From Firmicutes bacterium UBA7510 (lineage in GTDB: Bacteria; Bacillota; Clostridia; Tissierellales; Sedimentibacteraceae): a DNA stretch of 7,651 bases. Location: positions 1 through 7,651 of the forward strand of contig DLNM01000029.1 of assembly GCA_002479485.1 (NCBI GenBank), given 5' to 3'. Below the pieces are notes generated by a model. That model saw only the letters and a program-made list of their open reading frames with translations, made no database searches and had not been told where the DNA came from. Position numbers and translations under genes: made by a program. Below are positions 1 through 7,091 of this stretch, one piece after another. How positions within the stretch are numbered: position 1 is the first letter of the stretch; every line of letters begins with the position of its first letter.

Positions 1-329
1 CTAGACAACAAATTTAATTCCAAGTTATAATCACTGCATGAATTTAATATTAAATCAATATCATCTTTCCTTAATTTAAAAACATTATTTACTTTTTGAT
101 TAATTATATCATTTTTAACACATTCAATAATTTCATATTCTAATAATTTATTTATGTAATATTTTAGCTTCATAGGATAAATATCTAACTTTTTAAGCAA
201 TTGTTGTTCCGATAATTGATTATCCATTAGTTCGATAATTATATCCAATAGTTTGCCACTAAAAATTTCTCTAATAACATTTTCGTCTAATATTTTTAAC
301 TTATCAGTACTGCTAATATATTCACTCAT
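1..329 (-). CDS. Partial winged-helix DNA-binding protein, probable cluster regulator (C-terminus outside window)
   Basis: Only the first 109 residues are inside the window; the frame is still open at base 1. The start is the ATG at 329, preceded by GGAGG at 339-343 with a 9-base spacer. Residues about 24-90 read like an ArsR-type winged helix: a helix (GKLLDIIIELMDN), a short helix beginning SEQQLLKKLDI, a recognition-type helix (PMKLKYYINKLLEYEIIE), then a wing-like stretch ending VFKLRKDD. The usual role would be sequence-specific DNA binding and transcriptional control. It follows the M16 peptidase by 23 bases with no terminator between them, so it is probably the next gene of the same operon. 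That would fit a local regulator of peptide production. The effector or partner domain is not visible, so the ligand and the sign of control are unknown. The DNA-binding assignment rests on sequence pattern only. Confidence 0.6.
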   Translation of the reverse strand, partial: MSEYISSTDKLKILDENVIREIFSGKLLDIIIELMDNQLSEQQLLKKLDIYPMKLKYYINKLLEYEIIECVKNDIINQKVNNVFKLRKDDIDLILNSCSDYNLELNLLS

Positions 330-352
330 AACTTTTGACCTCCATGATCTTA

Positions 353-1621
353 CTAAAATTCTAATAAAGGTATTATATTATCTATATCGCACCTACCTAA
401 TACAGCCATACACAATTTTTCTGTTGAAAATAAATCATTTGCAACATCTTTAATGTCATCAATTGTAATTTTATTTAATTCCCTTAACTCTTCTTCTAAT
501 AAAAATATACTTCCACAGATTGCATTACTACCAATTGTTTTAAGCTGTGAAGAAGTTGACTCTAAGCCGTAAATTAAACTAGTTTCTTTTATCCTTTTCA
601 TTTTTTCCAGCATTTCTTCTATAATTTTACCGTTTTTTAAAGTACTTATTTCGTCTATTATATATTTAATAATTTCGCAAACATTATCATTATTCGCTGA
701 AAATGATAAGCCTGTAATACCAGTAGTAGATAATGGCGTATTAAAACCATTTAATGAATATACTAATCCTCTTTTTTCTCTTATTTCTTTGAATAAATTA
801 CTTCCTGGCTTAATTAAAATATTTTTAAGAATATCTACATATCTACATCTACTATCTTTAGCTGAATAAGATGAAAATCCTATTCCAATGGTTGAACGAT
901 CACCAACAAAATTATCATTAAGGTATATACCAGGATTATCTTGTAAAATTGCCTTAAAGTTATTTGTATATAAATTATCATTCCATTTATTAAAATATTC
1001 CACTATTTTATCTAAGGTGTCATCATAATCAAGGTTTCCAACGACAACTATTGTTGAATTTCCAGGAACATATGCAGTCTTAATTAAATTATTTACCATT
1101 TTTGTCGTAATCTTTTTTATAATATCTAATTTGCCAATTGTTAATTGCCCGTAACTATAATCACCCCATAAAGCCTGTCCTAACCTCTCTCCTATTTGAC
1201 TAGATGAGGTTAGATATGATTCGGCTTCTCTTAAAACAATTTGTTTTTCGTTCTCTAAAACTTCTTCTGTTATTTCCTCTTTATCAATTACCATATATGA
1301 TAATACTTCTATAATTTTATTAAAATATTTACTAAGCCCTTCTATATAAAAACAAGTATAATCTTTTGTAGTTGTTCCATTGTATTGAGCACCAAATGAT
1401 AAAAGCTCTTCTAAATTTTCATACATTGAAATCGAGCTATTTTTACTTTTAGTTTTAAACATCAAATGCTCTACCAAATGTGAAATACCATTATTTGTAC
1501 TGTCTTCATTTTTTGATCCCTGATTTATCCATACCCCGCATGATATAGTTTTTTGTTCAGGTATCTTTTTTAGTAAAATTTTCAATCCATTATCTAGATA
1601 GGACGTTAATACATTAAACAT
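353..1621 (-). CDS. M16 family zinc metallopeptidase, likely leader-processing protease
   Basis: This is a 422-residue protein of the M16B type (mitochondrial-processing-peptidase-like), the usual size for a single-chain member with two homologous halves. The inverted zinc motif HxxEH is intact at His48-Leu-Val-Glu51-His52. Glu125 and Glu132, in ENEKQIVLRE, fit the second-shell and third-ligand glutamates. The C-terminal half carries the conserved SNLFKEIREKRGLVYSL block at about 274-290, so the chain could work as a homodimer without an inactive partner. M16 enzymes occur in RiPP clusters (PqqF; AlbE/AlbF of subtilosin), where they trim leader or precursor peptides. Here the exporter lacks its own peptidase domain, making this the best candidate for leader removal. 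There is no signal peptide, so it probably acts in the cytoplasm. The ATG at 1621 has GGAGG at 1627-1631. It lies 53 bases after the ABC gene. The family is certain; the substrate is inferred from context. Confidence 0.93.
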   Translation of the reverse strand: MFNVLTSYLDNGLKILLKKIPEQKTISCGVWINQGSKNEDSTNNGISHLVEHLMFKTKSKNSSISMYENLEELLSFGAQYNGTTTKDYTCFYIEGLSKYFNKIIEVLSYMVIDKEEITEEVLENEKQIVLREAESYLTSSSQIGERLGQALWGDYSYGQLTIGKLDIIKKITTKMVNNLIKTAYVPGNSTIVVVGNLDYDDTLDKIVEYFNKWNDNLYTNNFKAILQDNPGIYLNDNFVGDRSTIGIGFSSYSAKDSRCRYVDILKNILIKPGSNLFKEIREKRGLVYSLNGFNTPLSTTGITGLSFSANNDNVCEIIKYIIDEISTLKNGKIIEEMLEKMKRIKETSLIYGLESTSSQLKTIGSNAICGSIFLLEEELRELNKITIDDIKDVANDLFSTEKLCMAVLGRCDIDNIIPLLEF

Positions 1622-1674
1622 GTTATCCTCCCCTAAAAGTTTAATTAAATATGTAAAATAATTTATATATCACA

Positions 1675-3387
1675 TTATTCAGCCATAAGCTTTTTAATAT
1701 TAGTACCTGCAATGTTATATAAGCTGTAAAAATACCCTTGATTACTTATAAGTTCATCAAATTTTCCTATTTCCTCAACTTGGCCATTTTTTAAAACGAT
1801 TATCTTATCGTATTTACTTAAAATCTCTTCATTTAATTTATGCGTTACTACTAAGCACGTTAATTCATCTAATGATAATATTGAATTTTCTATATTGTAA
1901 GCATTTTCATTATCTAAACTTGATGTGGCCTCATCTAATATAAGGATAGGTGTATTTTTAATCAATGCTCTTGCAATAGCAATTCTTTGCTTTTCTCCAC
2001 CTGACAGATTACTTCCATTTTCACCTACTAAACTCTTTTCTCTTTTTGGTAATGAATCTACCAATTTTCTAAGACCAGATTTACTTATTGCATCATCAAC
2101 CACCTTAGAATCATAATTATTATATAGTACAATATTATTTTCTATTGTATCATCGAACATGAATACATTTTGTTGAATTGTTGAAATCAAATTGTATAGG
2201 CTATTATAATTTACATCTGTTATTTTTTGTCCGTCCATTGTTATTTCACCATCATAGCTATCGTAAAATCTTAATAATAATTGTAAAAGGGTAGATTTTC
2301 CGCTCCCACTTCCTCCTACAATCGCACATTTTTCACCCTTTTTTACTTCAAATGACAATCCGTTAAGTACCTTCTTGTCACTATTATACTCAAACCTTAC
2401 ATTATCAAATTTTATGCTGCTAATAAATTCAGACTTATCTAATCCTATATCATTTATATTTTGATTATTTATTAAATTAATTATCTTCTCATTTATTGGA
2501 TATATTGATTTTAGTTTAGTTATGCATCCGCTTAAATTCATTATCGGATTAACTACGTAATTCATCAGCTGAGTAGCTGCAATTACACTTCCTACTGTCA
2601 TTTTGCCTTTAATTGTAAAGTATACACCAATGATTGTAGTTCCAAAAAAAGCGATGTCCCCTAAATATTGTGAAAAAATATTTACAAAGGCAAAAAAATT
2701 GGAATAATTGTACTTTGCATGTTCACATTCATTATTTACCATATTATAATCATCATTAGCCTTAGATTCTATGTTGAATCCCTTTATAACTTCAAATCCG
2801 GAAAATAAATCTTTTATTTTTATAGTAAATCTACTTAAGCTGTCTGAGTAATGTTTATTTTTTATACCTAATTTTTTCCCAAATAAAAATGAAGGAATAA
2901 CAGGCAAGATTGATGTTACTATTACAAATAAGCATATTATAGGATTTATACTTATCATAGAAATTAAGCCTAATATAAGCATAACTATATATAATATAAT
3001 TGTAAGTACATTTACAAAATAATCACTTTCTACTAATCTTATATCATTTGTAAGTGCGGAAATATAATTAGCACTGTTTTCATCCTTAAATAGCTTTATG
3101 TTTCTTTGCATTATACTTTTAAAAATATCTTGCTTTAATACTAGCATTGATTTATATAAATATTTGTTTCTAAAGAACTCATACATAACAGAAACTACTC
3201 TTCTTGTTAAAAAAAATAAAATAACAAAAATACTAACGTCTAATAACTTATTTAAAGATGGATTATTTGCACAATCTATTATACTCTCTAATGTAAAAGC
3301 TACCAAAACACTTAGAACGCACACTAAGCATGTAATAATAACATTGATAATTAAAAGTATCTTATTTTTGAAAAGGTAATTTTTCAT
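1675..3387 (-). CDS. ABC exporter half-transporter (fused membrane and ATPase domains)
   Basis: This 570-residue protein has an N-terminal exporter-type membrane domain fused to a C-terminal ATPase. About six hydrophobic segments are visible near residues 9-32, 51-68, 126-145, 148-169, 237-257 and 265-284. The ATPase has an A-loop tyrosine near 334, Walker A GGSGSGKST at 358-366, Q-loop Gln406, signature LSGGE at 461-465, Walker B ILILDE at 481-486, D-loop SSLD at 489-492 and H-loop His516, so it should be catalytically competent. It would work as a homodimer in the cytoplasmic membrane. Context suggests export of the modified peptide and perhaps self-immunity. No C39 peptidase domain precedes the first membrane segment, unlike bacteriocin PCAT exporters. 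The start is the ATG at 3387, six bases after GGAGG. An upstream in-frame TTG at 3423 is not preferred because it falls in the terminator-like hairpin. Confidence 0.93.
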   Translation of the reverse strand: MKNYLFKNKILLIINVIITCLVCVLSVLVAFTLESIIDCANNPSLNKLLDVSIFVILFFLTRRVVSVMYEFFRNKYLYKSMLVLKQDIFKSIMQRNIKLFKDENSANYISALTNDIRLVESDYFVNVLTIILYIVMLILGLISMISINPIICLFVIVTSILPVIPSFLFGKKLGIKNKHYSDSLSRFTIKIKDLFSGFEVIKGFNIESKANDDYNMVNNECEHAKYNYSNFFAFVNIFSQYLGDIAFFGTTIIGVYFTIKGKMTVGSVIAATQLMNYVVNPIMNLSGCITKLKSIYPINEKIINLINNQNINDIGLDKSEFISSIKFDNVRFEYNSDKKVLNGLSFEVKKGEKCAIVGGSGSGKSTLLQLLLRFYDSYDGEITMDGQKITDVNYNSLYNLISTIQQNVFMFDDTIENNIVLYNNYDSKVVDDAISKSGLRKLVDSLPKREKSLVGENGSNLSGGEKQRIAIARALIKNTPILILDEATSSLDNENAYNIENSILSLDELTCLVVTHKLNEEILSKYDKIIVLKNGQVEEIGKFDELISNQGYFYSLYNIAGTNIKKLMAE

Positions 3388-3393
3388 GTTTTT

Positions 3394-3398
3394 CCTCC
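3394..3398 (-). promoter_or_regulatory. Shine-Dalgarno site deciding the ABC exporter start
   Basis: GGAGG lies six bases before the ATG at 3387. It selects this ATG over the in-frame TTG at 3423, which overlaps the arm of the upstream hairpin and has no comparable site. Confidence 0.85.
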
Positions 3399-3422
3399 AA
3401 ATAAATTTAATCTGTAACAGCA

Positions 3423-3459
3423 AAAAGCTATGCTAAACTATATTATTAACATAGCTTTT
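3423..3459 (-). terminator. Hairpin between precursor P2 and the ABC exporter; possible leaky terminator or attenuator
   Basis: A perfect 10-bp stem is formed by AAAAGCTATG and CATAGCTTTT (3450-3459 with 3423-3432), with two more pairs possible after one mismatch and a loop of about 17 bases. Read on the minus strand, the 3' arm ends in five consecutive T. It begins 14 bases after the P2 stop codon. The short T tract and AT-rich stem suggest partial rather than complete termination. That would give more P2 transcript than transporter transcript. No clear promoter is visible between the hairpin and the ABC gene, so read-through is presumably needed. RNA stabilisation of the upstream message is the main alternative. 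Confidence 0.6.
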
Positions 3460-3469
3460 ATAATTTTGT

Positions 3470-3610
3470 TTTATCAGCATGAATTAGAGCATCCCATATG
3501 AATAAGACTGTTTTTATTTCCATCACTATTTACTTCTGTTTCTTCATCAAGTAGTGATATTATTTTATTATCTGTCCCTATTTCACTTGTATTATTTTCA
3601 TGCTGATAAA
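3470..3610. repeat. 14-bp perfect inverted repeat within the P2 gene
   Basis: TTTATCAGCATGAA at 3470-3483 is the exact reverse complement of TTCATGCTGATAAA at 3597-3610. One arm covers the last codons and the TGA stop of P2; the other lies in the leader-coding part (the Tyr-Gln-His-Glu codons, residues 18-21). In the mRNA the arms could pair and enclose most of the P2 coding sequence. The downstream arm ends only 10 bases from the terminator-like hairpin. The repeat is plain in the sequence; any function is inference, and chance is possible in such AT-rich DNA. Confidence 0.55.
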
Positions 3611-3659
3611 TCTTCTTTTTATTTTTTATTATTTTAGGTGTATCTTTTTCTTTACTCAT
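3474..3659 (-). CDS. Putative RiPP precursor peptide P2, C-terminal Cys-x3-Cys
   Basis: This is a 61-residue peptide I do not recognise as a named family. It has a lysine-rich N-terminus (MSKEKDTPKI, then KNKKK at 12-16), a polar middle, an amphipathic stretch KIISLLDEETE at 32-42, and a C-terminus LIHMGCSNSC. Its only cysteines are Cys57 and the final residue Cys61. Small size, an acidic leader-like middle and two cysteines confined to the last five residues are typical of a precursor with a short C-terminal core. It sits between the YydG-like radical SAM gene (50 bases upstream) and the exporter, which supports its role as substrate. The ATG at 3659 is preceded by GGAGG with a 5-base spacer. 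A GTG at 3671 would make a 65-residue form but overlaps that Shine-Dalgarno site, so it is rejected. Leader cleavage site and modifications cannot be read from the sequence. Confidence 0.75.
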   Translation of the reverse strand: MSKEKDTPKIIKNKKKIYQHENNTSEIGTDNKIISLLDEETEVNSDGNKNSLIHMGCSNSC

Positions 3660-3664
3660 ACTTA

Positions 3665-3669
3665 CCTCC
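3665..3669 (-). promoter_or_regulatory. Shine-Dalgarno site deciding the P2 start
   Basis: GGAGG lies five bases before the ATG at 3659. The alternative GTG at 3671 overlaps this site, which makes the 61-residue form the better annotation. Confidence 0.85.
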
Positions 3670-3709
3670 ACATGATATTTATATAATTCATTAAATTAAG
3701 AACTTATGA

Positions 3710-4678
3710 TTAAATGTTACTTGCTAATTTATATTTGTCTATAAGTTTTTGTTTTTCGTACTCTATAGCTTCACGATAAATATTTTCATTATTGTTTAGG
3801 CTGAATAAATCTCCGCATAATTCACACAAGCTTGTATATTTATTTTTTAATTTGATATCTATATTATGTTTATCTATAGCTTCTGTGAACCATCTAGCTC
3901 CATAAGTTTCTAATAGCTTCAAGTATATATTATTATTAAAATATTCTATTATTTCTTTTATTGAATGTTCCTTAGCCAAATTAGCTGATAAATAATTGCT
4001 TTTATCAGTTATACCACAGCACGGAAATACTTTTCCATATGAATCTATAACTAAAGTGTTTAAATTGTTGCAAACGCAGCTTGGAATTGTCTCCTGATAT
4101 ATAAATTCATTCTCGTCTATATTAGTTTTAGCTCTACCGCATGCTATGCAAGGCCACTGAACAATTTGATAACCCATAATTTCATTATCTAATTCCTTTG
4201 TAATATCTTTAAGTTTTAAGCTGTTTTTTGTAACAATAGTATGTAAGTCTATTCTAATACTTATTTTTTTGGCAGCTCTTAATATATTTTTAATACATTC
4301 ATATGAAACATACTCAGCATGAAATTGATCTACACTAATATATAAGCTTGTAACGCCTAAGGATCTTAATTCTAAAATAACATCTCTTGCTTTTTCAACA
4401 TTTACAGCCCAAAATCCATTTGTACTAATTGTTATAGGAATACCCTTTTGATTGGCCTTTTTACATATTTTTATTAAGCTGTCATAGAATAAAAATGGTT
4501 CTCCTCCGGATATAGCGAGATTTTCAAAGCTCTCTATTTCAAAAGCCTCATCTATATATCTATATGCATCGTTTAAATTCATTATGTCATTTTTATACTT
4601 ATCACAATTAAATAAGCATATATCACACTGCGCATTGCACTTATAAGTCATTAATAAAGTTAAAGTCCTAAATTTCAT
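3710..4678 (-). CDS. Radical SAM peptide-modifying enzyme, YydG-like (epipeptide epimerase type)
   Basis: This 322-residue protein has the radical SAM motif CNAQCDIC at Cys14/Cys18/Cys21 and SGGEP at 57-61. It lacks the long SPASM Cys series of its two neighbours. Several blocks match what I remember of Bacillus subtilis YydG, which converts L-Val and L-Ile of YydF to D-residues: a further Cys just after the motif (Cys25), TNGFW, VDQFHAEYV, GRAKTN, FPCCG at 218-222, ARWF and a C-terminal CxxCGxLF (Cys285, Cys288). In YydG the second Cys of the PCC motif (Cys223) donates the hydrogen atom; Cys221 is the equivalent here, and the other Cys could bind an auxiliary cluster. Epimerisation of P2 and/or P1 is therefore the leading inference. 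It starts 38 bases after rSAM B and 50 bases before P2. The ATG at 4678 is chosen from its GGAGG; upstream GTG 4711 and ATG 4690 are less suitable. The family comparison is from memory, not alignment. Confidence 0.8.
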   Translation of the reverse strand: MKFRTLTLLMTYKCNAQCDICLFNCDKYKNDIMNLNDAYRYIDEAFEIESFENLAISGGEPFLFYDSLIKICKKANQKGIPITISTNGFWAVNVEKARDVILELRSLGVTSLYISVDQFHAEYVSYECIKNILRAAKKISIRIDLHTIVTKNSLKLKDITKELDNEIMGYQIVQWPCIACGRAKTNIDENEFIYQETIPSCVCNNLNTLVIDSYGKVFPCCGITDKSNYLSANLAKEHSIKEIIEYFNNNIYLKLLETYGARWFTEAIDKHNIDIKLKNKYTSLCELCGDLFSLNNNENIYREAIEYEKQKLIDKYKLASNI

Positions 4679-4683
4679 AGTTT

Positions 4684-4688
4684 CCTCC
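4684..4688 (-). promoter_or_regulatory. Shine-Dalgarno site deciding the rSAM C start
   Basis: GGAGG lies five bases before the ATG at 4678. The in-frame ATG at 4690 overlaps this site and the GTG at 4711 has none, so the 322-residue form is preferred. Confidence 0.85.
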
Positions 4689-4716
4689 ATAACACTACTT
4701 CGTGGCGTCACAAAAT

Positions 4717-5964
4717 TTAATTATACATATTCTTAACTACTCTGGCCTTTCTGCAAAATTGCTCCAAATATTTACTCCAATTATCGTAATATTTGTATGC
4801 TAAGCATTTATTGCACCATTTTTTATACTGACACTCTTTGCATTTTTCGTCTTCTATATATAATTTATCATTTACCAAATTCATTACTTCATTATTTTCC
4901 CAGATTTTTTCAAAGCTGTTATCAAACAAATTACCAATTTGATATCTGTATAATTCACACGGATACACTTCTCCCATTGGTGCTACCCAAAATTTATCTC
5001 TAAATGCTGAACATGTAGATTTGCTAAACTCTAAATATTTATTGTCATAAAGCCAGTTTATTGTCTCACTGCTCACACAATATTCTTTTGTATTTAACTC
5101 ATCTTTTATATTGGGTAAAATCTGAGTAAATATCTCAAATTTAATATTATTTTCCTTAAAGTAATCTATTATATCCTTGATTTCATGTTCATTTTCTGTA
5201 GTCACACAGCATTTGCATATTAAGTCTATATTGTATTTTTTCAGTATTGATATAGCATTAATTGTTTTTTTATAAGAACCGGCAGTATTGGTAAAGTTAT
5301 CAAACTTTGCTTCATCAATTGAATGAAATGAAATACTTATGCTAATATTTCTATATGCAGATAATACTTTTGCTATTTCATCTGTTATAAAATAGCCGTT
5401 AGTTTGAATTGACAAGTTAAAATCAAGTGTTGTGCAATACTTAATAATATCCAAAATATCCGGATGTACAAACGGCTCTCCACCTGTAAGATACAAAGTA
5501 TTTATACCAGATGTATTCAATTCATCCAAAATCTTTGTGATTTCATTATATCTAAGAAATTTAGAATTTGAACCGTTTACATAGCAGTATTTACAGCTGT
5601 AGTTACAATTAAAAGTTAATTCAAACTTTGCATACTGTGGAGTACGTGTCGCTAATGCTAATTTATTTAACTTGAATATATCATCAATATTTTTGTATTT
5701 TACTCTTTCATTTTCATTATCACTATCTACCAATATATTTTGATTATATAAAATTCTTGTTAATTCATCCTTATTAATTTTTCCATCTTCTTTATAATCA
5801 GATAATAGGTTAATTATATAATCAATCATATCTTGTTTTAAAAATATAGGATAATATTTTTCACCATTATTGCTTACCAATAAATACTTTTGACCGCTAC
5901 GTAATTTTTTTACTCTAATATTAGGATTTAATCTATATTGAGTACATTGAACTTTATTTTGCAT
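4717..5964 (-). CDS. Radical SAM/SPASM peptide maturase B, with possible N-terminal RRE domain
   Basis: This 415-residue protein has the radical SAM motif CNYSCKYC at Cys120/Cys124/Cys127 and TGGEP near 160-164. Its complete seven-Cys SPASM set is Cys318-x12-Gly331-x4-Cys336, then Cys375-x2-Cys378-x5-Cys384-x2-Cys387, then Cys404. Such enzymes carry two auxiliary iron-sulfur clusters and install thioether, C-C or related crosslinks in RiPP precursors. About 119 residues precede the radical SAM core. Residues about 14-75 (NPNIRVKKL, YLLVSNN, then a helix-rich stretch) resemble the PqqD-like RiPP recognition element, so this may be the enzyme that grips the leader. The ATG overlaps the end of rSAM A by 11 bases, and its Shine-Dalgarno (GTGGTAAG) is weak, suggesting translational coupling. 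It is clearly paralogous to rSAM A across barrel and SPASM. The exact reaction is unknown; the RRE is tentative. Confidence 0.92.
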   Translation of the reverse strand: MQNKVQCTQYRLNPNIRVKKLRSGQKYLLVSNNGEKYYPIFLKQDMIDYIINLLSDYKEDGKINKDELTRILYNQNILVDSDNENERVKYKNIDDIFKLNKLALATRTPQYAKFELTFNCNYSCKYCYVNGSNSKFLRYNEITKILDELNTSGINTLYLTGGEPFVHPDILDIIKYCTTLDFNLSIQTNGYFITDEIAKVLSAYRNISISISFHSIDEAKFDNFTNTAGSYKKTINAISILKKYNIDLICKCCVTTENEHEIKDIIDYFKENNIKFEIFTQILPNIKDELNTKEYCVSSETINWLYDNKYLEFSKSTCSAFRDKFWVAPMGEVYPCELYRYQIGNLFDNSFEKIWENNEVMNLVNDKLYIEDEKCKECQYKKWCNKCLAYKYYDNWSKYLEQFCRKARVVKNMYN

Positions 5965-7045
5965 AACTTACCACACTTTCGCACATGTTTTTTATCAAAT
6001 CTGCGTTAAGGCAATAATCACTTTTATTATTATAATATAGGAGCATACCTGGGCAATACTTACAATATCTTTTTTTCTCACAGCTTTGGCATTCATCTGA
6101 AATGTCATAAATTTTTTTAAATGTTGATAAAGCTGAATCACTGTTCCATATGCTAATTATATTATCAAATAATATATTTCCGATTTTCTCCCTATATTTC
6201 AAGCAAGGTAAAATGTTGCCACTACAATCTATCGCAAATTTAGATTTTAATGCAGAGCAGATATTTTTTATATGTAAATCTTTGTATCCAACAAAAGCAG
6301 GAAAAAAGCCTTGAAGTTGTCCAACATTTGATTCATCTAAAGAATATTTTTTTACTTTTTCATATCCGTCAAATGTTGCACAGAGATTTATGGATGTATC
6401 TATTTTTATGCCTAACTCTTCTTCCAATTCTCTATACTCATTTAACATACCTATATTTGGATTGGTTAATGGACTATTTACAGAAAATTTAATGTTACTT
6501 TCTTTTAATAATTTTATTCCGTTAATTATAGATTTGAAGCTGCCCTTTCTTCCTGTTAATTCATCACATAACTTTTCATTAGGAGCTAATAAAGATGTAC
6601 TGATATGATTTATATTTCCTTTTTTAAACTCTTTAATTATTTCATCATTTAATTGACTCGCATTAGTGAAAATTGAAACAATAATTTTTTTTGTATTTAT
6701 ATATTTTAATATATCTAAAAAATCATTTCTTGATAATACCTCTCCACCAGTAAGCTCTAAAAATACAACTCCTATTGCATCTAATTTATCAATAATTAGT
6801 TTAATATCTCCTAATTTTAGGTCTTCTTGACCTCTAAGAGGTTCTGCATAGCAATAATAACAAGAAAAATTGCATTTTTCCGTTATTTCAAATTGAACTC
6901 GTAATGGTACTCTATTTTCTAAAAATAATTTTTCTATTTCAATCTCATCTTTTATAACATTGCCATTGTGCTCTAATAAATATTTAAAAGTAATATCACT
7001 ATAATAAAACATTCCTAGAGAGGTTTCTTTTTTAATAATACTCAT
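5954..7045 (-). CDS. Radical SAM/SPASM peptide maturase A
   Basis: This 363-residue enzyme has the radical SAM motif CNFSCYYC at Cys58/Cys62/Cys65 and TGGEV near 99-103, with Val instead of the common Pro. Its full SPASM set is Cys263-x12-Gly276-x4-Cys281, Cys319-x2-Cys322-x5-Cys328-x2-Cys331 and Cys345. Extra cysteines at 222, 274 and 355 are not part of that set. It should cleave S-adenosylmethionine at the barrel cluster and use two SPASM clusters while modifying a peptide, as in PqqE, sactipeptide and ranthipeptide maturases. Blocks such as CSA(L/F)(K/R) and IGN(I)LFDN are shared with rSAM B, indicating an old duplication. Only about 57 residues precede the motif, too few for a full RRE, so it may rely on B for leader binding. 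It follows P1 by 124 bases. The ATG at 7045 has AGGAGGG immediately upstream; a TTG at 7090 is rejected. Family certain, product chemistry not. Confidence 0.92.
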   Translation of the reverse strand: MSIIKKETSLGMFYYSDITFKYLLEHNGNVIKDEIEIEKLFLENRVPLRVQFEITEKCNFSCYYCYAEPLRGQEDLKLGDIKLIIDKLDAIGVVFLELTGGEVLSRNDFLDILKYINTKKIIVSIFTNASQLNDEIIKEFKKGNINHISTSLLAPNEKLCDELTGRKGSFKSIINGIKLLKESNIKFSVNSPLTNPNIGMLNEYRELEEELGIKIDTSINLCATFDGYEKVKKYSLDESNVGQLQGFFPAFVGYKDLHIKNICSALKSKFAIDCSGNILPCLKYREKIGNILFDNIISIWNSDSALSTFKKIYDISDECQSCEKKRYCKYCPGMLLYYNNKSDYCLNADLIKNMCESVVSYAK

Positions 7046-7049
7046 TTTC

Positions 7050-7054
7050 CCTCC
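7050..7054 (-). promoter_or_regulatory. Shine-Dalgarno site deciding the rSAM A start
   Basis: GGAGG, within AGGAGGG, lies four bases before the ATG at 7045. It rules out the in-frame TTG at 7090, which would add 15 residues that resemble translated intergenic sequence. Confidence 0.85.
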
Positions 7055-7091
7055 TAAACAATTAAAAATTAAAATAAAATCCCTATACAAA

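Noticed and set aside
1675..3387. Bacteriocin exporter with built-in C39 peptidase that cleaves at the Gly-Gly of P1
   Set aside because: The protein starts almost directly with its first membrane segment; there is no N-terminal Cys-His peptidase domain.
3660..3671. Upstream GTG start for P2 giving a 65-residue peptide
   Set aside because: The GTG overlaps the GGAGG that serves the ATG at 3659, so it cannot be the efficiently used start.
253..6608. Plus-strand open frames of 60-95 codons, such as 253-453, 1925-2116, 3098-3379, 4797-5003, 6250-6492 and 6390-6608
   Set aside because: All lie antisense to, or mostly inside, well-supported minus-strand genes, show no domain-like pattern and are expected by chance in AT-rich coding DNA.
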